64,000 nt of DNA from Pseudomonas fluorescens (GCF_902497995.1 NZ_CABVII010000032.1:1-64000), one strand, 5' to 3'. Shown: positions 1 to 9,482, numbered from the stretch's first letter. The notes: generated by a model from the letters alone, not told the origin. Made by a program: numbers and translations.

Positions 1-159
1 CTCCTACTGGCCTTCGAGGCCTGACTGTAATCGGCATGCCACGAGCTCTTCCAATTTTGGCCAGAAGCCGATGACGGCTTCCTCGAATAGGCCTAATACA
101 TAGATGCAACGGGGCGGCAGTTTTTTTTGAAAGCGGGTAGACAGTGGGGGCGAGTCCAT
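1..159. other. Left-edge sequence, no recognised gene
   Basis: A minus-strand open frame ending at position 4 (from ATG 159, about 51 residues) is present, but the product resembles no family I recognise, has no visible ribosome binding site, and abuts a REP doublet. It may be the remnant of a gene or chance. I do not call it. Confidence 0.3.
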
Positions 160-248
160 ACATAGGAGCTGGCTCGCCAGCGAAGGCGGCCTCGAGCCTT
201 GCAGTGCCCATGACGACGCCTTCGCCAGCAAGCCGGCTTCCTACACAG
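160..248. repeat. REP doublet, class C variant
   Basis: Two inverted copies of a TAGGAGCTGGCTCGCCAGCG-like unit separated by about 35 bp. It can fold into a long hairpin just downstream of the metallo-hydrolase stop codon, where such elements often limit transcript 3' ends. Confidence 0.75.
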
Positions 249-250
249 GG

Positions 251-1114
251 TCAGAGTTTGTTCAGGGGGATTTTCAGGTAGGTGACGCCGTTGTCTTCTG
301 GCGGCGGCAAATTCCCCGCCCGCACATTCACCTGGATCGCCGGCAGCAACAGCGTCGGCATGCCCAGACCGGCATCGCGCCGGTTGCGCATGGTGACGAA
401 CGCGGCTTCGTCGATGCCGTCATGGACGTGGATATTGCTTTTGCGTTGCTCGCCCACCGTCGTCATGCACCGGGATTCGCGGCCCCCGGTGGGGTAATCG
501 TGGCAAACGTAAAGACTGACGCTGGCGGGGAAGGCCAGCAGTTTGTGGATCGACGCGAACATCTGGTTGGCGTTGCCGCCAGGAAAGTCGCAGCGCGCGG
601 TGCCCACGTCCGGCATGAACAGCGTATCGCCCACCAGAATCTGCTCGCCATCGACCAGATAGGCCATGTCCGCTGGCGTGTGGCCGGGTACGTGCAGGGC
701 CGTGGCCTTGAGGTTGCCGATCATGAATGACTCGTCCGGGGCGAACAGGTGATCGAACTGCGAACCGTCGACCGAAAATTCGGGCTCAAGGTTGAACAGG
801 GTCTTGAACACGTCCTGAACCTTGCCGATGGATTGTCCGATCGCGATCTTGCCACCCAATTCCCGACGCAGGTAGGGCGCGGCGGACAGGTGATCGGCGT
901 GGGCATGGGTTTCCAGCAGCCATTGCACCTGCAACTGATGTTCACGCACAAAGGCGATGATTTTATCCGCCTGGGTGGACGCGGTGCGTCCGGCTGCCGG
1001 GTCATAGTCGAGCACCGGATCGACGATCGCGCATTGACCGCCGCAGGCTTCGTAGATGACGTAGCTGTAGGTGGACGAGGCGGGGTCGAGGAAGGCTTCA
1101 ATCAAGGCGGGCAT
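251..1114 (-). CDS. MBL-fold hydrolase, persulfide dioxygenase-like
   Basis: Metallo-beta-lactamase-fold enzyme of about 287 residues, in the ETHE1/Blh-like group that oxidises glutathione persulfide to sulfite with one non-haem iron. The metal motif HAHADH lies about 70 residues in, followed by the second-shell pattern LHVPGHTPADMAYLVDGEQILVGDTLF and a late YVCHDY histidine. I chose the ATG at 1114 because MPALIEAFLDP is the usual family N-terminus; an in-frame ATG at 1141 adds nine residues and cannot be excluded. It is transcribed divergently from a TauE/SafE exporter 160 bp away, a pairing that fits sulfite production followed by export. Persulfide specificity is inferred from family resemblance and context; a glyoxalase-like activity is the alternative. 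Confidence 0.8.
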   Translation of the reverse strand: MPALIEAFLDPASSTYSYVIYEACGGQCAIVDPVLDYDPAAGRTASTQADKIIAFVREHQLQVQWLLETHAHADHLSAAPYLRRELGGKIAIGQSIGKVQDVFKTLFNLEPEFSVDGSQFDHLFAPDESFMIGNLKATALHVPGHTPADMAYLVDGEQILVGDTLFMPDVGTARCDFPGGNANQMFASIHKLLAFPASVSLYVCHDYPTGGRESRCMTTVGEQRKSNIHVHDGIDEAAFVTMRNRRDAGLGMPTLLLPAIQVNVRAGNLPPPEDNGVTYLKIPLNKL

Positions 1115-1277
1115 AATGGTTTTTTCTTTGGGACAGATCATGAGGGTAGTTTCATTTCCCCTGGGTTGACCACCTGCGTATTAATTCTGTTGATGAAAAA
1201 AGCGCTACGGGCTCTATCCTGTCACTCAATCGATACCGGGCGTTCCCGGCTTTTTTTTCGCGGATCATGAGTGTTTT

Positions 1278-2084
1278 ATGTTGCTGGCAGGTTTTTTTGG
1301 CGTGGTGATGGGCCTGGTCCTCGGATTGACTGGCGCCGGTGGCGGGATTCTTGCGGTGCCGGCCCTGGTGCTGGGGTTGGGTCTGACCATGACCCAGGCG
1401 GCACCGGTCGCGCTGTTTGCGGTGGGCAGTGCCGCGGCGGTCGGGGCCATCGATGGTTTGCGTCACGGTCTGGTGCGCTATCGCGCGGCATTGTTGATCG
1501 CCTTGTTGGGGGCGATTTTTTCGCCGGTGGGCATCTTCTTCGCCCATCAGTTGCCCGAAAGCGTCCTGATGATCCTGTTCAGCCTGCTGATGGTCATGGT
1601 CGCCTGGCGCATGCTGCGCCGTGAGCGCCAGGAGCCAGGGCCGAGCGACCATGGCCACGCCAACTGGGGCCAGAAGAACTGCATGCTCGATCAGCAGACC
1701 GGGCGCTTTTCCTGGACCGCCAAATGCACCGCGACCCTGGCGGCACTCGGTGCGGTGACCGGGGTCGTCTCCGGGTTGCTCGGGGTGGGCGGCGGGTTCC
1801 TGATCGTCCCGGCTTTCAAGCAACTGACCGACGTGCAGATGCGCGGGATCGTCGCCACGTCCCTGATGGTGATCAGCCTGATCTCGGCGATCGGGGTCAT
1901 CGGTGCGTTTCACGCCGGGGTGCGAATCGACGGTTTGGGCGTGGCGTTCATCGTCGCCAGCATCGTCGGCATGGTCATTGGCCGCAAGCTGTGTGCGCGC
2001 GTGCCGGCCCGGGCCTTGCAGATAGGCTTTGCCAGCATCTGTGTGGTGGTTGCCGCCTACATGCTGTACAGAGCGGGCGCCTAG
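1278..2084 (+). CDS. TauE/SafE family sulfite exporter
   Basis: Integral membrane protein of 268 residues with two homologous hydrophobic halves, each beginning with a glycine-rich helix (GLTGAGGGILAVPALVLG near residue 15 and GLLGVGGGFLIVPAFKQL near 165), the hallmark of TauE/SafE transporters of sulfite and organosulfonates. The halves are separated by a charged, histidine-containing cytoplasmic linker at about 115-145. The start ATG at 1278 immediately precedes the first membrane helix. The divergent persulfide dioxygenase-like gene suggests that the substrate is sulfite made during sulfide detoxification. Family-level call strong; substrate inferred. Confidence 0.85.
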   Translation: MLLAGFFGVVMGLVLGLTGAGGGILAVPALVLGLGLTMTQAAPVALFAVGSAAAVGAIDGLRHGLVRYRAALLIALLGAIFSPVGIFFAHQLPESVLMILFSLLMVMVAWRMLRRERQEPGPSDHGHANWGQKNCMLDQQTGRFSWTAKCTATLAALGAVTGVVSGLLGVGGGFLIVPAFKQLTDVQMRGIVATSLMVISLISAIGVIGAFHAGVRIDGLGVAFIVASIVGMVIGRKLCARVPARALQIGFASICVVVAAYMLYRAGA

Positions 2085-2292
2085 CGGGTACCGGTTCCTG
2101 TGGATGCCAGTCGGTTCCACAGGCGTACACCCTAAGTGGCGAGCCTTGCCGATTGCCGGTCTTACACCGAATTTGCCGGGCATTACCCGCCACTCCAAAG
2201 CACCCGACAACCGCCTCCAAGGCAGCGTATGACGCCGCCGGTCCGCTTTCGATAATCGCCTCCGACATCAAGTCCCCGTTGCGGAGCGCGCC

Positions 2293-3477
2293 ATGCACAA
2301 CAATAAGAACTTCAAGCATCGTTACTTGCCTGCCTTTTTCGCCAGCCTGTCGACCCTCGGCTTGAGTTCCATGGCCGAGGCCGAGATCATGCTGTACGAC
2401 AAGGACCAGACCACGTTTTCCACCGACGGCTACATCAACGCCTTCTACGTCAACAGCGATGTCGACCGTGCCGGCGAGCAGTACGACCGTCGGCAGTCGC
2501 GGGTCAAGATGGGCTTTCTGCCCAACTACCTGGGTTTCAACATGGGCAAGCAGGTCGATGACCTCAAGCTCGGCGCCCGTGCCTCGTTCTGGGTGACCAT
2601 CAACGACAGCGAAACCAACGGCACCGACACCGCCATCGACGTGCGCCAGTTCTACGGCACGGTGGCCAATCCGCAATGGGGCGAAGTGTTGATCGGCAAG
2701 GACTTCGGCCTGTTTGCCCGCTCCAACATCCTGCTCGATGAATTGCTCGCCGGTTATGGCCAGGTCAGCGATACCCTGGGGCTGGTGGACGGTGGCGGGG
2801 TGTCGTTCGGCAACATCGGCACGGGGTATCCCTATCCGTTCCCCACTTCGCAGATCACTTATCGCACCCCGGTGATGGACGGCCTGCGGGTGGCGGTGGG
2901 GATCATGGACCCGGTGGACACCAACGACAGCAGCCCGACGGGCAAGGCGTACCAGGAAAACCCACGGACCGAGAGCGAGATCACCTACCAGTTCGACCTC
3001 GCCGGAGCCAAGATTTATAGCTGGGTCAACGGCAGCTACCAGACTTCGGACAATACCGATTCGAGCGTTGAATCGATCACCTCCAAAGGCGTCGGCTACG
3101 GCGTGCAGGCGAAAATGGGCGGGTTGTCGCTGACCGGTTCGGGCTTTCAGGCCAAGGGCATCAACCCGTTTTTCACCAACAACGCGGGCGAACCGACCCT
3201 GCGTAACGTCGACAGCGACGGCTACTTGCTACAAGGCTCGTACAAGCTGTGCAAGAACCGCCTGGCGTTGTCCTATGGCAAGACCGAGGACGACGGCAAT
3301 GGCGTGGTCGGCAGCGGCGCGGATTACGAGACCCGCGGCATAGCGCTGTTCCATGACGTCAACGACAACCTCAAGCTGGTGGCCGAGTACAACCAGTTCG
3401 AAATCAATGGCCATGACACCAGTGCGCAGAACGAAGACACCGATACCTTTGCGGTGGGGGCGGTGTTGACCTGGTAA
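2293..3477 (+). CDS. Outer-membrane porin, Gram-negative general type
   Basis: Protein of 394 residues with a signal peptide ending near ...SMAEA at about residue 30 and a body of alternating beta-strand segments rich in Tyr, Gly and Asp. It ends in ...FAVGAVLTW with a terminal aromatic residue, as expected of beta-barrel outer-membrane proteins that use the Bam signal. A GGAG ribosome binding site precedes the ATG. Length and strand spacing fit a 16-stranded trimeric porin; the substrate cannot be read from the sequence. It stands alone between the sulfur pair and nosP, with a 208-bp upstream gap holding no recognised operator and a class B REP doublet downstream. Confidence 0.8.
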   Translation: MHNNKNFKHRYLPAFFASLSTLGLSSMAEAEIMLYDKDQTTFSTDGYINAFYVNSDVDRAGEQYDRRQSRVKMGFLPNYLGFNMGKQVDDLKLGARASFWVTINDSETNGTDTAIDVRQFYGTVANPQWGEVLIGKDFGLFARSNILLDELLAGYGQVSDTLGLVDGGGVSFGNIGTGYPYPFPTSQITYRTPVMDGLRVAVGIMDPVDTNDSSPTGKAYQENPRTESEITYQFDLAGAKIYSWVNGSYQTSDNTDSSVESITSKGVGYGVQAKMGGLSLTGSGFQAKGINPFFTNNAGEPTLRNVDSDGYLLQGSYKLCKNRLALSYGKTEDDGNGVVGSGADYETRGIALFHDVNDNLKLVAEYNQFEINGHDTSAQNEDTDTFAVGAVLTW

Positions 3478-3490
3478 CCGCTGGCGACTT

Positions 3491-3598
3491 AGATCCCCTG
3501 TAGGAGCGAGGCTTGCCCGCGAAAGCGGTGTGTCAGTCGACATTGATGTTGAATGTGACGGCCTCTTCGCGGGCAAGCCTCGCTCCTACAGGGGATCT
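3491..3598. repeat. REP doublet, class B
   Basis: Inverted pair of TAGGAGCGAGGCTTGCCCGC-type units. The symmetry extends into the flanks (AGATCCCCTG...CAGGGGATCT), giving a long hairpin between the porin and nosP. Confidence 0.85.
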
Positions 3599-3728
3599 GC
3601 TGTGCGTTGGAGATATCGTTTGGCTCTCATCCCATCGAACCGCCAGACCGCTACCCAAGTAGCATAGGTAGCCCCCCACACCCTTCGTACACTCATCCCT
3701 CATACACACGCACCCGCGGGAGGCGACG

Positions 3729-4892
3729 ATGCAGCAGGTCCAGAGTGAAGGTGTGGTCAGTGCCATGTCCCAGGCCACCGATGCCGGGCAGGCGGCCCAG
3801 GAGCTGGCGCGGCAGTTGTTGCATCCCCATCTGGGCTTCGTGCTGTTCTTCTGCTCCGCCGCGTACGATTTGCAGGCGCTGGGCCAGGCCTTGCAGCAAA
3901 GCTTCGGCGGCATTCGCCTGGTGGGCTGCACCAGCGCCGGGGAAATCACCCCCTTGGGCTACGGTCGCAACTGCGTGACCGCGGTGGGCTTCGATCATCG
4001 ACATTTTTCCATCGACGCCGAACTGATCTGCGAGATGGAACGCTTCAGCCTGATCGACGCCCAGCAGATGGTCGAGCGCCTGGTCAGTGGCTGTCGCAGC
4101 AACACCTTGGCGCCGATCAAGGGCAACAGTTTTGCCTTGACCTTGCTCGATGGCCTGTCCAGCCGCGAAGAAATGGTCCTCGCCGCCTTGAGCGCGGCCC
4201 TGGGCGACATCCCGCATTTCGGCGGCTCGGCCGGTGATGACAACTACCTGACCCACACCCACGTCTATTTCAATGGCGAGTTTCACAGCGGCGCGGCGGT
4301 GGTGGTGCTGGTCAACACCTGGCTCGATTTCGAGGTCTTCACCACTCACCACATCCTGCCCCGGGCGGAAAAACTGGTCGTCACCGGGGCCGACAGCGCC
4401 TCGCGCCGGGTCTTCGAACTCAATGCCGAACCCGCCGCCGAGGAGTACGCCCGGCACATCGGCGTACCGGTGGCCGAACTCGATCACCGGATCTTCGCCG
4501 CGCACCCGTTGGCGGTGCGGATCAACGATCAGTATTACGTGCGGGCGATCCAGCAGGTGCATCCGGACCTGAGCCTGAGTTTCTACTGCGCGGTGGAAAA
4601 CGGCATCGTCCTCACGGTCATGACCCCGGGCCCGATACTGCCCAATCTGCAAAACCTGTTCGAGGGATTGCAGGAGCGTCTCGGCCAGCTGTTGCTGACC
4701 ATCGGCTGCGACTGTTTTCTCAGGCGCCTGGAGCTGGAAGACGGCGGGCACCTGGAGCAGATCGGCGGCTTTTTGCGTGACCAGCGGGTGATGGGTTTCA
4801 ACACCTACGGAGAACAGTTCAATGGCATGCACATCAACCAGACCTTCACCGGGGTTGCCATTGCCCGAGGCCGGTCCCCTGGACAGCGCTGA
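3729..4892 (+). CDS. nosP: NosP-like FIST-domain nitric oxide sensor
   Basis: Protein of 387 residues with an N-terminal FIST domain (about 30-220, including the GGIRLVGCTSAGEITPLGYG segment) and a C-terminal FIST_C domain (about 230-370). In Pseudomonas NosP is a haem protein that binds NO and controls the co-transcribed kinase NahK. The same order is seen here: the hybrid kinase frame begins before the nosP stop codon, so the two are translationally coupled. The ATG follows a GGAGG site. The wider context (erbR, exa, pqq) matches the P. aeruginosa PA1975-PA1992 region. Haem binding is inherited from the family and not visible here. Confidence 0.85.
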   Translation: MQQVQSEGVVSAMSQATDAGQAAQELARQLLHPHLGFVLFFCSAAYDLQALGQALQQSFGGIRLVGCTSAGEITPLGYGRNCVTAVGFDHRHFSIDAELICEMERFSLIDAQQMVERLVSGCRSNTLAPIKGNSFALTLLDGLSSREEMVLAALSAALGDIPHFGGSAGDDNYLTHTHVYFNGEFHSGAAVVVLVNTWLDFEVFTTHHILPRAEKLVVTGADSASRRVFELNAEPAAEEYARHIGVPVAELDHRIFAAHPLAVRINDQYYVRAIQQVHPDLSLSFYCAVENGIVLTVMTPGPILPNLQNLFEGLQERLGQLLLTIGCDCFLRRLELEDGGHLEQIGGFLRDQRVMGFNTYGEQFNGMHINQTFTGVAIARGRSPGQR

Positions 4893-7455
4893 CCTGCGGG
4901 CCGAACTCGCGAGCCTGCGCCACGACAATCACAAGTTGCAGCGGATCAATAGTGCGCTGATCGAGCGCATCGAGTCCGGCATCACCCGCGGCAACGACCC
5001 CTACGCGGCGTTCCAGCATTCGGTGGTGCTGGCCGAACAGGTCCGTGAGCGCACCGACGCCTTGAACCAGGCCATGGCCGAACTCAAGTCCGGTAATCAC
5101 CTGCTCAGCGAAGCGCGCTTGCGTGCCGAAACCGCGCATCAGCATTTGATCGATGCCATCGAGAGCATTTCCGACGCCTTCGTGCTGTTCGATGCCGATC
5201 AGCGGATCGTGCTGTTCAACAGCCGCTTCAAGGCGTTCTGGGGCAACAGCCGGGTGCGGATCATCGCCGGCATGCGCCTGGCCGAGGTCAAGCGGCTGAT
5301 GTCCGCCACCGGGCTGTTCATCGAAGAACCCCGCGGGCATGCCGACGAGAACCTGCTCTATCGCCTGCCGGACGGCCGTTGGCTGCAAGTCAGCGAACGG
5401 CCGACCCAGGAAGGTGGACGGGTGATCCTGTTCACCGACATTACCGACGTCAAGCTCAGCGAGACCGTGCGTCGCGAACAGGCGGTGGCACAGAAATCCC
5501 ATCTGCTGCAACGGGCGGTCGATAACCTGTCCCAGGGCGTGGCCATGGTCAACGCCGAGGGCATTCTCGAACTGTGGAACCGACGTTTTCTTGAGCTGAG
5601 CGGCCTGGCCCCGGTGGCGGCCCATCGGCCGTTCGCCGAAGTGATCGCCGACAGCGAGCTGAACCTGCTGACCCCGGCCAGTCGTGATGGCAACGGGCGC
5701 CCGGTGCAGGAATGCGAGCAGCGCCTGTACGATGGCCGGGTCCTGGAAATCCGCACCCATCCATTGCCCACCGGCGGCTTCGTCAACACCTTCACCGACA
5801 TCACCGAGCGCTACCAACATGCCGAAGCCCTCAGCGAAAGCGAGCGCTGGATTCGCCTGATCACCGACCATGTGCCAGCGTTGATTGCTTACCTCAATGC
5901 CGATCTGGTCTATGAGTTCACCAACAAGGTCTATGAAGAGTGGTATTGCTGGCCCCGGGGCGTGATGCTCGGCCAGAGCCTGCGCGAAGTGCACAGCGAG
6001 CAGCATTACCAGCGCCTGGAAGCCTACGTGGCCCGGGCCCTGGCCGGTGAGAGCGTGACCTTCGAATTTGCCGAAATCAACATCAACAATCAGGAGCGCT
6101 ACATGCTGCGCTCCTACGTGCCCAATCGTTTGGCCAGCGGCGAAGTGGTGGGGATTTTCGTATTGATCCGCGACATCACCGAACGCCGGCGCACCGCCGA
6201 GGCCTTGCACCAGGCCTATCAGAATCTTGAGTTGCGGGTGCGCGAACGCACGGTGGAATTGACCACCCTCAATGATCAGTTGCTGCGGGAAATCGACGAG
6301 CGTCGGCGGGTGGAATCACGCCTGCGCGAGGCCAAACTCGACGCCGAACAGGCCAACCTGTCGAAGACCAAGTTTCTGGCCGCCGTCAGCCACGACCTGT
6401 TGCAACCGTTGAATGCCGCACGGCTGTTTACCAGTGCGCTACTGGAGCGCCGCGAACCGGTGGCCAACGCGGTTCTGGTGCGCAATGTCAGCAATTCCCT
6501 GGAAGACGTGGAAAATCTGCTGGGTACCCTGGTGGACATTTCCAAGCTGGATGCCGGGGTGATCAAGGCCGACATCGCCCCGTTCGCCCTGAGCGAGCTG
6601 CTGGAAAACCTCGCGGCCGAGTACACCCAGGTCGCCCGCAGTGAAGGCCTGGAGCTGCATTTCATCAGGTGTTCGGCGCTGGTGCGCAGCGACATTCAAC
6701 TGCTGGCGCGGATCCTGCGCAATCTGCTGAGCAATGCCATTCGCTACACCTACAGTGGTCGGGTGGTGCTCGGATGCCGGCGTCATCAGCAACGGCTGTC
6801 GATCCAAGTCTGGGACAGCGGCATGGGCATTGCGGAAAATCGACTGGAGGAAATTTTCCAGGAGTTCAAGCGCGGCGATGTGCAGCGGCCCGATCAGGAT
6901 CGCGGCCTGGGCCTGGGGCTGGCAATCGTCGAGAAGATTGCCGGGATACTCGGACACCGGATTCACGTGCGTTCGTGGCCGGGCAAGGGCTCGATGTTTT
7001 CGGTCGAGGTGCCTTTGAGCGCCACGGCCCCCAAGGCGCCGCCGAGCCTGCTGATGAGCGAGCCGATGCTGGAGCGTTTGCGCGGGGCGCGGGTGTGGGT
7101 GCTGGACAACGACGCGGCCATTTGCGCCGGCATGCGTACGTTGCTGGAAGGCTGGGGTTGCCTGGTGGTGACGGCGCTGTCGGAACAGGATCTGGCGCGG
7201 CAAGTGGACAACTATCACGCCGAAGCGGATTTGCTGATTGCCGACTATCACCTGGATGATGACCGCAACGGTGTGGATGCCGTGGCCCGGATCAATGCCC
7301 GGCGTGGCTCGGCGATCCCGGCGCTGATGATCACCGCCAACTACAGCAACGAACTCAAGCAGCAGATCCGCGAACTGGGGCATACCCTGATGCACAAGCC
7401 GGTGCGGCCAATGAAGCTCAAGACGGCGATGAGTCATTTGCTCGGTAGGCCCTGA
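4822..7455 (+). CDS. nahK: NahK/ErcS'-like PAS hybrid histidine kinase
   Basis: Hybrid sensor kinase of up to 877 residues: N-terminal coiled region, three PAS-type domains (about 105-215, 220-330, 335-460), coiled coil, HisKA with the phospho-acceptor in SHDLLQPLNAARLF (His about 524), HATPase with NLLSNAIRYT and GLGLGLAIVEK, and a C-terminal receiver (about 755-875) containing LLIADYHLDDD. No membrane segment is visible, so it is cytoplasmic. It is coupled to nosP, and in P. aeruginosa this kinase (PA1976) answers to NosP and feeds the HptB/biofilm network as well as the ethanol-oxidation circuit. The ATG at 4822 has GGAGA upstream but overlaps nosP by 71 bp; TTG codons 33-39 bp further in are possible true starts. 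Confidence 0.85.
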   Translation: MACTSTRPSPGLPLPEAGPLDSADLRAELASLRHDNHKLQRINSALIERIESGITRGNDPYAAFQHSVVLAEQVRERTDALNQAMAELKSGNHLLSEARLRAETAHQHLIDAIESISDAFVLFDADQRIVLFNSRFKAFWGNSRVRIIAGMRLAEVKRLMSATGLFIEEPRGHADENLLYRLPDGRWLQVSERPTQEGGRVILFTDITDVKLSETVRREQAVAQKSHLLQRAVDNLSQGVAMVNAEGILELWNRRFLELSGLAPVAAHRPFAEVIADSELNLLTPASRDGNGRPVQECEQRLYDGRVLEIRTHPLPTGGFVNTFTDITERYQHAEALSESERWIRLITDHVPALIAYLNADLVYEFTNKVYEEWYCWPRGVMLGQSLREVHSEQHYQRLEAYVARALAGESVTFEFAEININNQERYMLRSYVPNRLASGEVVGIFVLIRDITERRRTAEALHQAYQNLELRVRERTVELTTLNDQLLREIDERRRVESRLREAKLDAEQANLSKTKFLAAVSHDLLQPLNAARLFTSALLERREPVANAVLVRNVSNSLEDVENLLGTLVDISKLDAGVIKADIAPFALSELLENLAAEYTQVARSEGLELHFIRCSALVRSDIQLLARILRNLLSNAIRYTYSGRVVLGCRRHQQRLSIQVWDSGMGIAENRLEEIFQEFKRGDVQRPDQDRGLGLGLAIVEKIAGILGHRIHVRSWPGKGSMFSVEVPLSATAPKAPPSLLMSEPMLERLRGARVWVLDNDAAICAGMRTLLEGWGCLVVTALSEQDLARQVDNYHAEADLLIADYHLDDDRNGVDAVARINARRGSAIPALMITANYSNELKQQIRELGHTLMHKPVRPMKLKTAMSHLLGRP

Positions 7456-7476
7456 TTTTTCTGGTGGCGGTACCGC

Positions 7477-7577
7477 CCCCTTCGCGAGCAAGCCCGCTCC
7501 CACATTTGATCTCGAATGCCCACAAAATTTGTGTTCACTGGAGATCAAATGTGGGAGCGGGCTTGCTCGCGAAGGGG
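7477..7577. repeat. REP doublet, class A
   Basis: Inverted pair of GGGAGCGGGCTTGCTCGCG units with matching AGATCAAATGTG flanks, between the convergent nahK and erbR genes. Probably acts as a shared 3' hairpin. Confidence 0.85.
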
Positions 7578-7605
7578 CCGATTCGGTCTTCCGGTTGCGC
7601 TGAAA

Positions 7606-8271
7606 TCAGCGCCGCAGATAAGACCCGAAATCAATATCCCCGGCACTCAGGATCGCCTGTACCCGATTGTGCACATTGAGTTTGCGCAGAATCGCCGAGA
7701 CATGGGCCTTGACCGTGGTTTCGGCGATTTCCAGGGTGTAGGCGATCTGCTTGTTCGACTCACCCTTGGTCATGCGTTCCAGTACCAGCAACTGCTTGCG
7801 GGTCAAGGCCTGGAGCAATTCGGGCGGGAAGCTGGGGGTATCGTTCATCCGGCGATGGGTGCCGCTTTTCTGCGTGCGGATGATGTCCGGCGGCAGATAG
7901 ACGTTGCCGTTGAGGATCTGCTGGATGGCCTCGGTCATCTGCACCCGTGGCGAGGATTTGGTGATGAACCCCACCGCGCCATAGGTGATGGCTTGCAGCA
8001 CGATCTGTTTGTCCTGCTCGGCGGAGACGATCACCACCGGAATGGTCGGCGCCTCGTTGCGCAGGTTGATCAGGCCGTTGAGCCCGTGCATGCCGGGCAT
8101 GTTCAGGTCGAGCAGAATCAGGTCCAGGTCGTCGTGGTCCTGGGTCAGCGCCAGGGCGCTGTCGAGGTCGGCGGTTTCCATCACCTCGCTACCTGGGAAA
8201 CCATCGCTGATGACGTTATGAATGGCTTCGCGAAACAGCGGGTGATCGTCGGCAATCAGAATTTTGTACAT
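7606..8271 (-). CDS. erbR: ErbR/AgmR-type LuxR response regulator
   Basis: NarL/FixJ-type response regulator, 221 residues: receiver domain (1-120) with acidic pair D8-D9, phospho-acceptor D55 in ILLDLNMPG and K105 in FITKSS, then a LuxR HTH at about 150-212 (LTRKQLLVLERMTKGESNKQIA, then TTVKAHVSAILRKL). Length and sequence agree with AgmR/ErbR, also called PedR1, the top regulator of quinoprotein ethanol oxidation and PQQ synthesis in Pseudomonas. No kinase is adjacent in operon; candidate partners in the window are NahK and ErcS. A strong AGGTGAAAGG site precedes the ATG, and a copy of the shared TACYAAGG-type element lies about 230 bp upstream, suggesting autoregulation. Confidence 0.88.
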   Translation of the reverse strand: MYKILIADDHPLFREAIHNVISDGFPGSEVMETADLDSALALTQDHDDLDLILLDLNMPGMHGLNGLINLRNEAPTIPVVIVSAEQDKQIVLQAITYGAVGFITKSSPRVQMTEAIQQILNGNVYLPPDIIRTQKSGTHRRMNDTPSFPPELLQALTRKQLLVLERMTKGESNKQIAYTLEIAETTVKAHVSAILRKLNVHNRVQAILSAGDIDFGSYLRR

Positions 8272-8499
8272 AGCCTTTCACCTCATTATTTTTTGTTTAG
8301 GGTGGGGCAACAACACGCAAGGGTAAGGGTCAGGGAAAGGGCTCGGGTTGGGCCGGCGTCAAGGGCAGGTTCGGTCGCGCACGGACACCGACGGTCAATG
8401 TATTCAGAGTACCCGCCAAATGGTCCTGCCGGGCAGGGTCATGCACCCATTACATGCCAGTCGCGGTGCGATTGGAATGCGACGATAGACAGGTAAAGC

Positions 8500-8514
8500 A
8501 GTACTAAAGTAGTA
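8500..8514 (+). promoter_or_regulatory. Putative ErbR operator, site 1
   Basis: AGTACTAAAGTAGTA, an imperfect dyad (AGTAC / GTAGT) sharing the core TACYAARG with four other sites at 12483, 12726, 14386 and 18433. Located in the erbR upstream region. Confidence 0.55.
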
Positions 8515-8562
8515 ATTTTACCCTGTTTCGTACACCGTTCTCATGATCAATGAAGATCAAAT

Positions 8563-8662
8563 TGTGTGCGAGCCTGTTCCGGGCGGCGTTCCGACGAAGG
8601 CGGCGTGTCAGGCAACATTTCTCTGACTGGGCGGCCGCTTTCGCGAGCAGGCTCGCACACAG
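8563..8662. repeat. REP doublet with interrupted left unit
   Basis: Inverted TGTGCGAGCCTG / CAGGCTCGCACA units. The left unit carries CGGGCGGCGTTCCGACGAAGG in place of the usual CGCGAAGG, the same insertion seen in the right unit at 53425-53450. Confidence 0.75.
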
Positions 8663-8690
8663 GGGGGGTATCCCACATGGATTTGTGTGG

Positions 8691-9482
8691 TCAGGTGGAT
8701 TTGCGCAAGGCGGCGTGTTGCGGGTTGAAGGTGAGTACGGCGAGCAGCGTGAACACCAGCGTCAGCCCCACGCATACCGCCAGCGCCAATGGATTGAAGC
8801 GCTCGTACAAGACAAACCGCACCAGCTCCACCGCATGGCTGAACGGATTCAACGCGCACAACCCATACAACCACTCACTCGACTCGCGCATCTTCCACAG
8901 CGGATACAGCGCCGACGACAGGAAAAACAGCGGGAAGATCACGAAATTCATCACCCCGGCAAAGTTCTCCAGCTGGCGGATCGCGTTGGACAGCAGCAAA
9001 CCCAGCGCGCTGAGCATCAACGCCACCAGCAACAGCGCCGGTAAAGCGAGCAACAGCCCCATGGCCGGCGGTTGCACACCGTACACCCAGGCGATCGCCA
9101 GAAAGGCATACACCTGCAGCAGTGAAATCAGTGAAGTCGCCAGCAGCTTGCTGCACAGCACAAAGATCCGGGGCAGGGGGCTGGTCAGCAGCACCCGCAT
9201 GCTGCCCATTTCCCGGTCATAGACCATCGACAGTGAGCCTTGCATGCCGTTGAACAGCAGGATCATGCAGGCAAGGCCAGGGATGATGTAGACCTCATAG
9301 GGGATGTAGGTGTCGTAGGGCTCGATGATCGCGATCCCGAGTGCGGCGCGAAAGCCGGCAGCGAACACCAGCAGCCACAGCAACGGCCGCACCAGCGCGC
9401 TGAGAAAGCGCGTGCGCTGCAACACAAAGCGCAGCCATTCGCGCAGCACGATGCCGCTCAAACATTGCCAGTAAGCGTTCAT
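8691..9482 (-). CDS. ABC-2 type transporter permease, PQQ-alcohol system
   Basis: Membrane protein of 263 residues with six hydrophobic segments and the ABC-2 family pattern (YVIIPGLACMILLFNGMQGSLSMVYDREMGSM-like loop near 85-110, then NPFSHAVELVR near 215). Its ATG overlaps the stop of the ATPase gene by 4 bp, so the two form an exporter. It corresponds to the permease of the pedABC-type ABC system that accompanies quinoprotein alcohol dehydrogenases in P. putida. The exported substrate is not established and cannot be inferred from the sequence. Confidence 0.82.
   Translation of the reverse strand: MNAYWQCLSGIVLREWLRFVLQRTRFLSALVRPLLWLLVFAAGFRAALGIAIIEPYDTYIPYEVYIIPGLACMILLFNGMQGSLSMVYDREMGSMRVLLTSPLPRIFVLCSKLLATSLISLLQVYAFLAIAWVYGVQPPAMGLLLALPALLLVALMLSALGLLLSNAIRQLENFAGVMNFVIFPLFFLSSALYPLWKMRESSEWLYGLCALNPFSHAVELVRFVLYERFNPLALAVCVGLTLVFTLLAVLTFNPQHAALRKST

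Larger units (their letters stand above)
8272..8690. other. erbR upstream region
   Basis: A 419-bp stretch without a gene. It holds the erbR ribosome binding site, an AT-rich patch, one copy of the putative ErbR operator (8500-8514) and a REP doublet (8563-8662) that also follows the stop of the ABC permease gene. I see no coding potential. Confidence 0.6.

Noticed and set aside
1..159. Minus-strand short frame at the left edge
   Set aside because: No recognised domain or ribosome binding site; kept only as unassigned sequence.
251..1114. MBL-fold gene as a displaced pqqB
   Set aside because: It has the ETHE1-type HAHADH motif and none of the PqqB C-terminal sequence.
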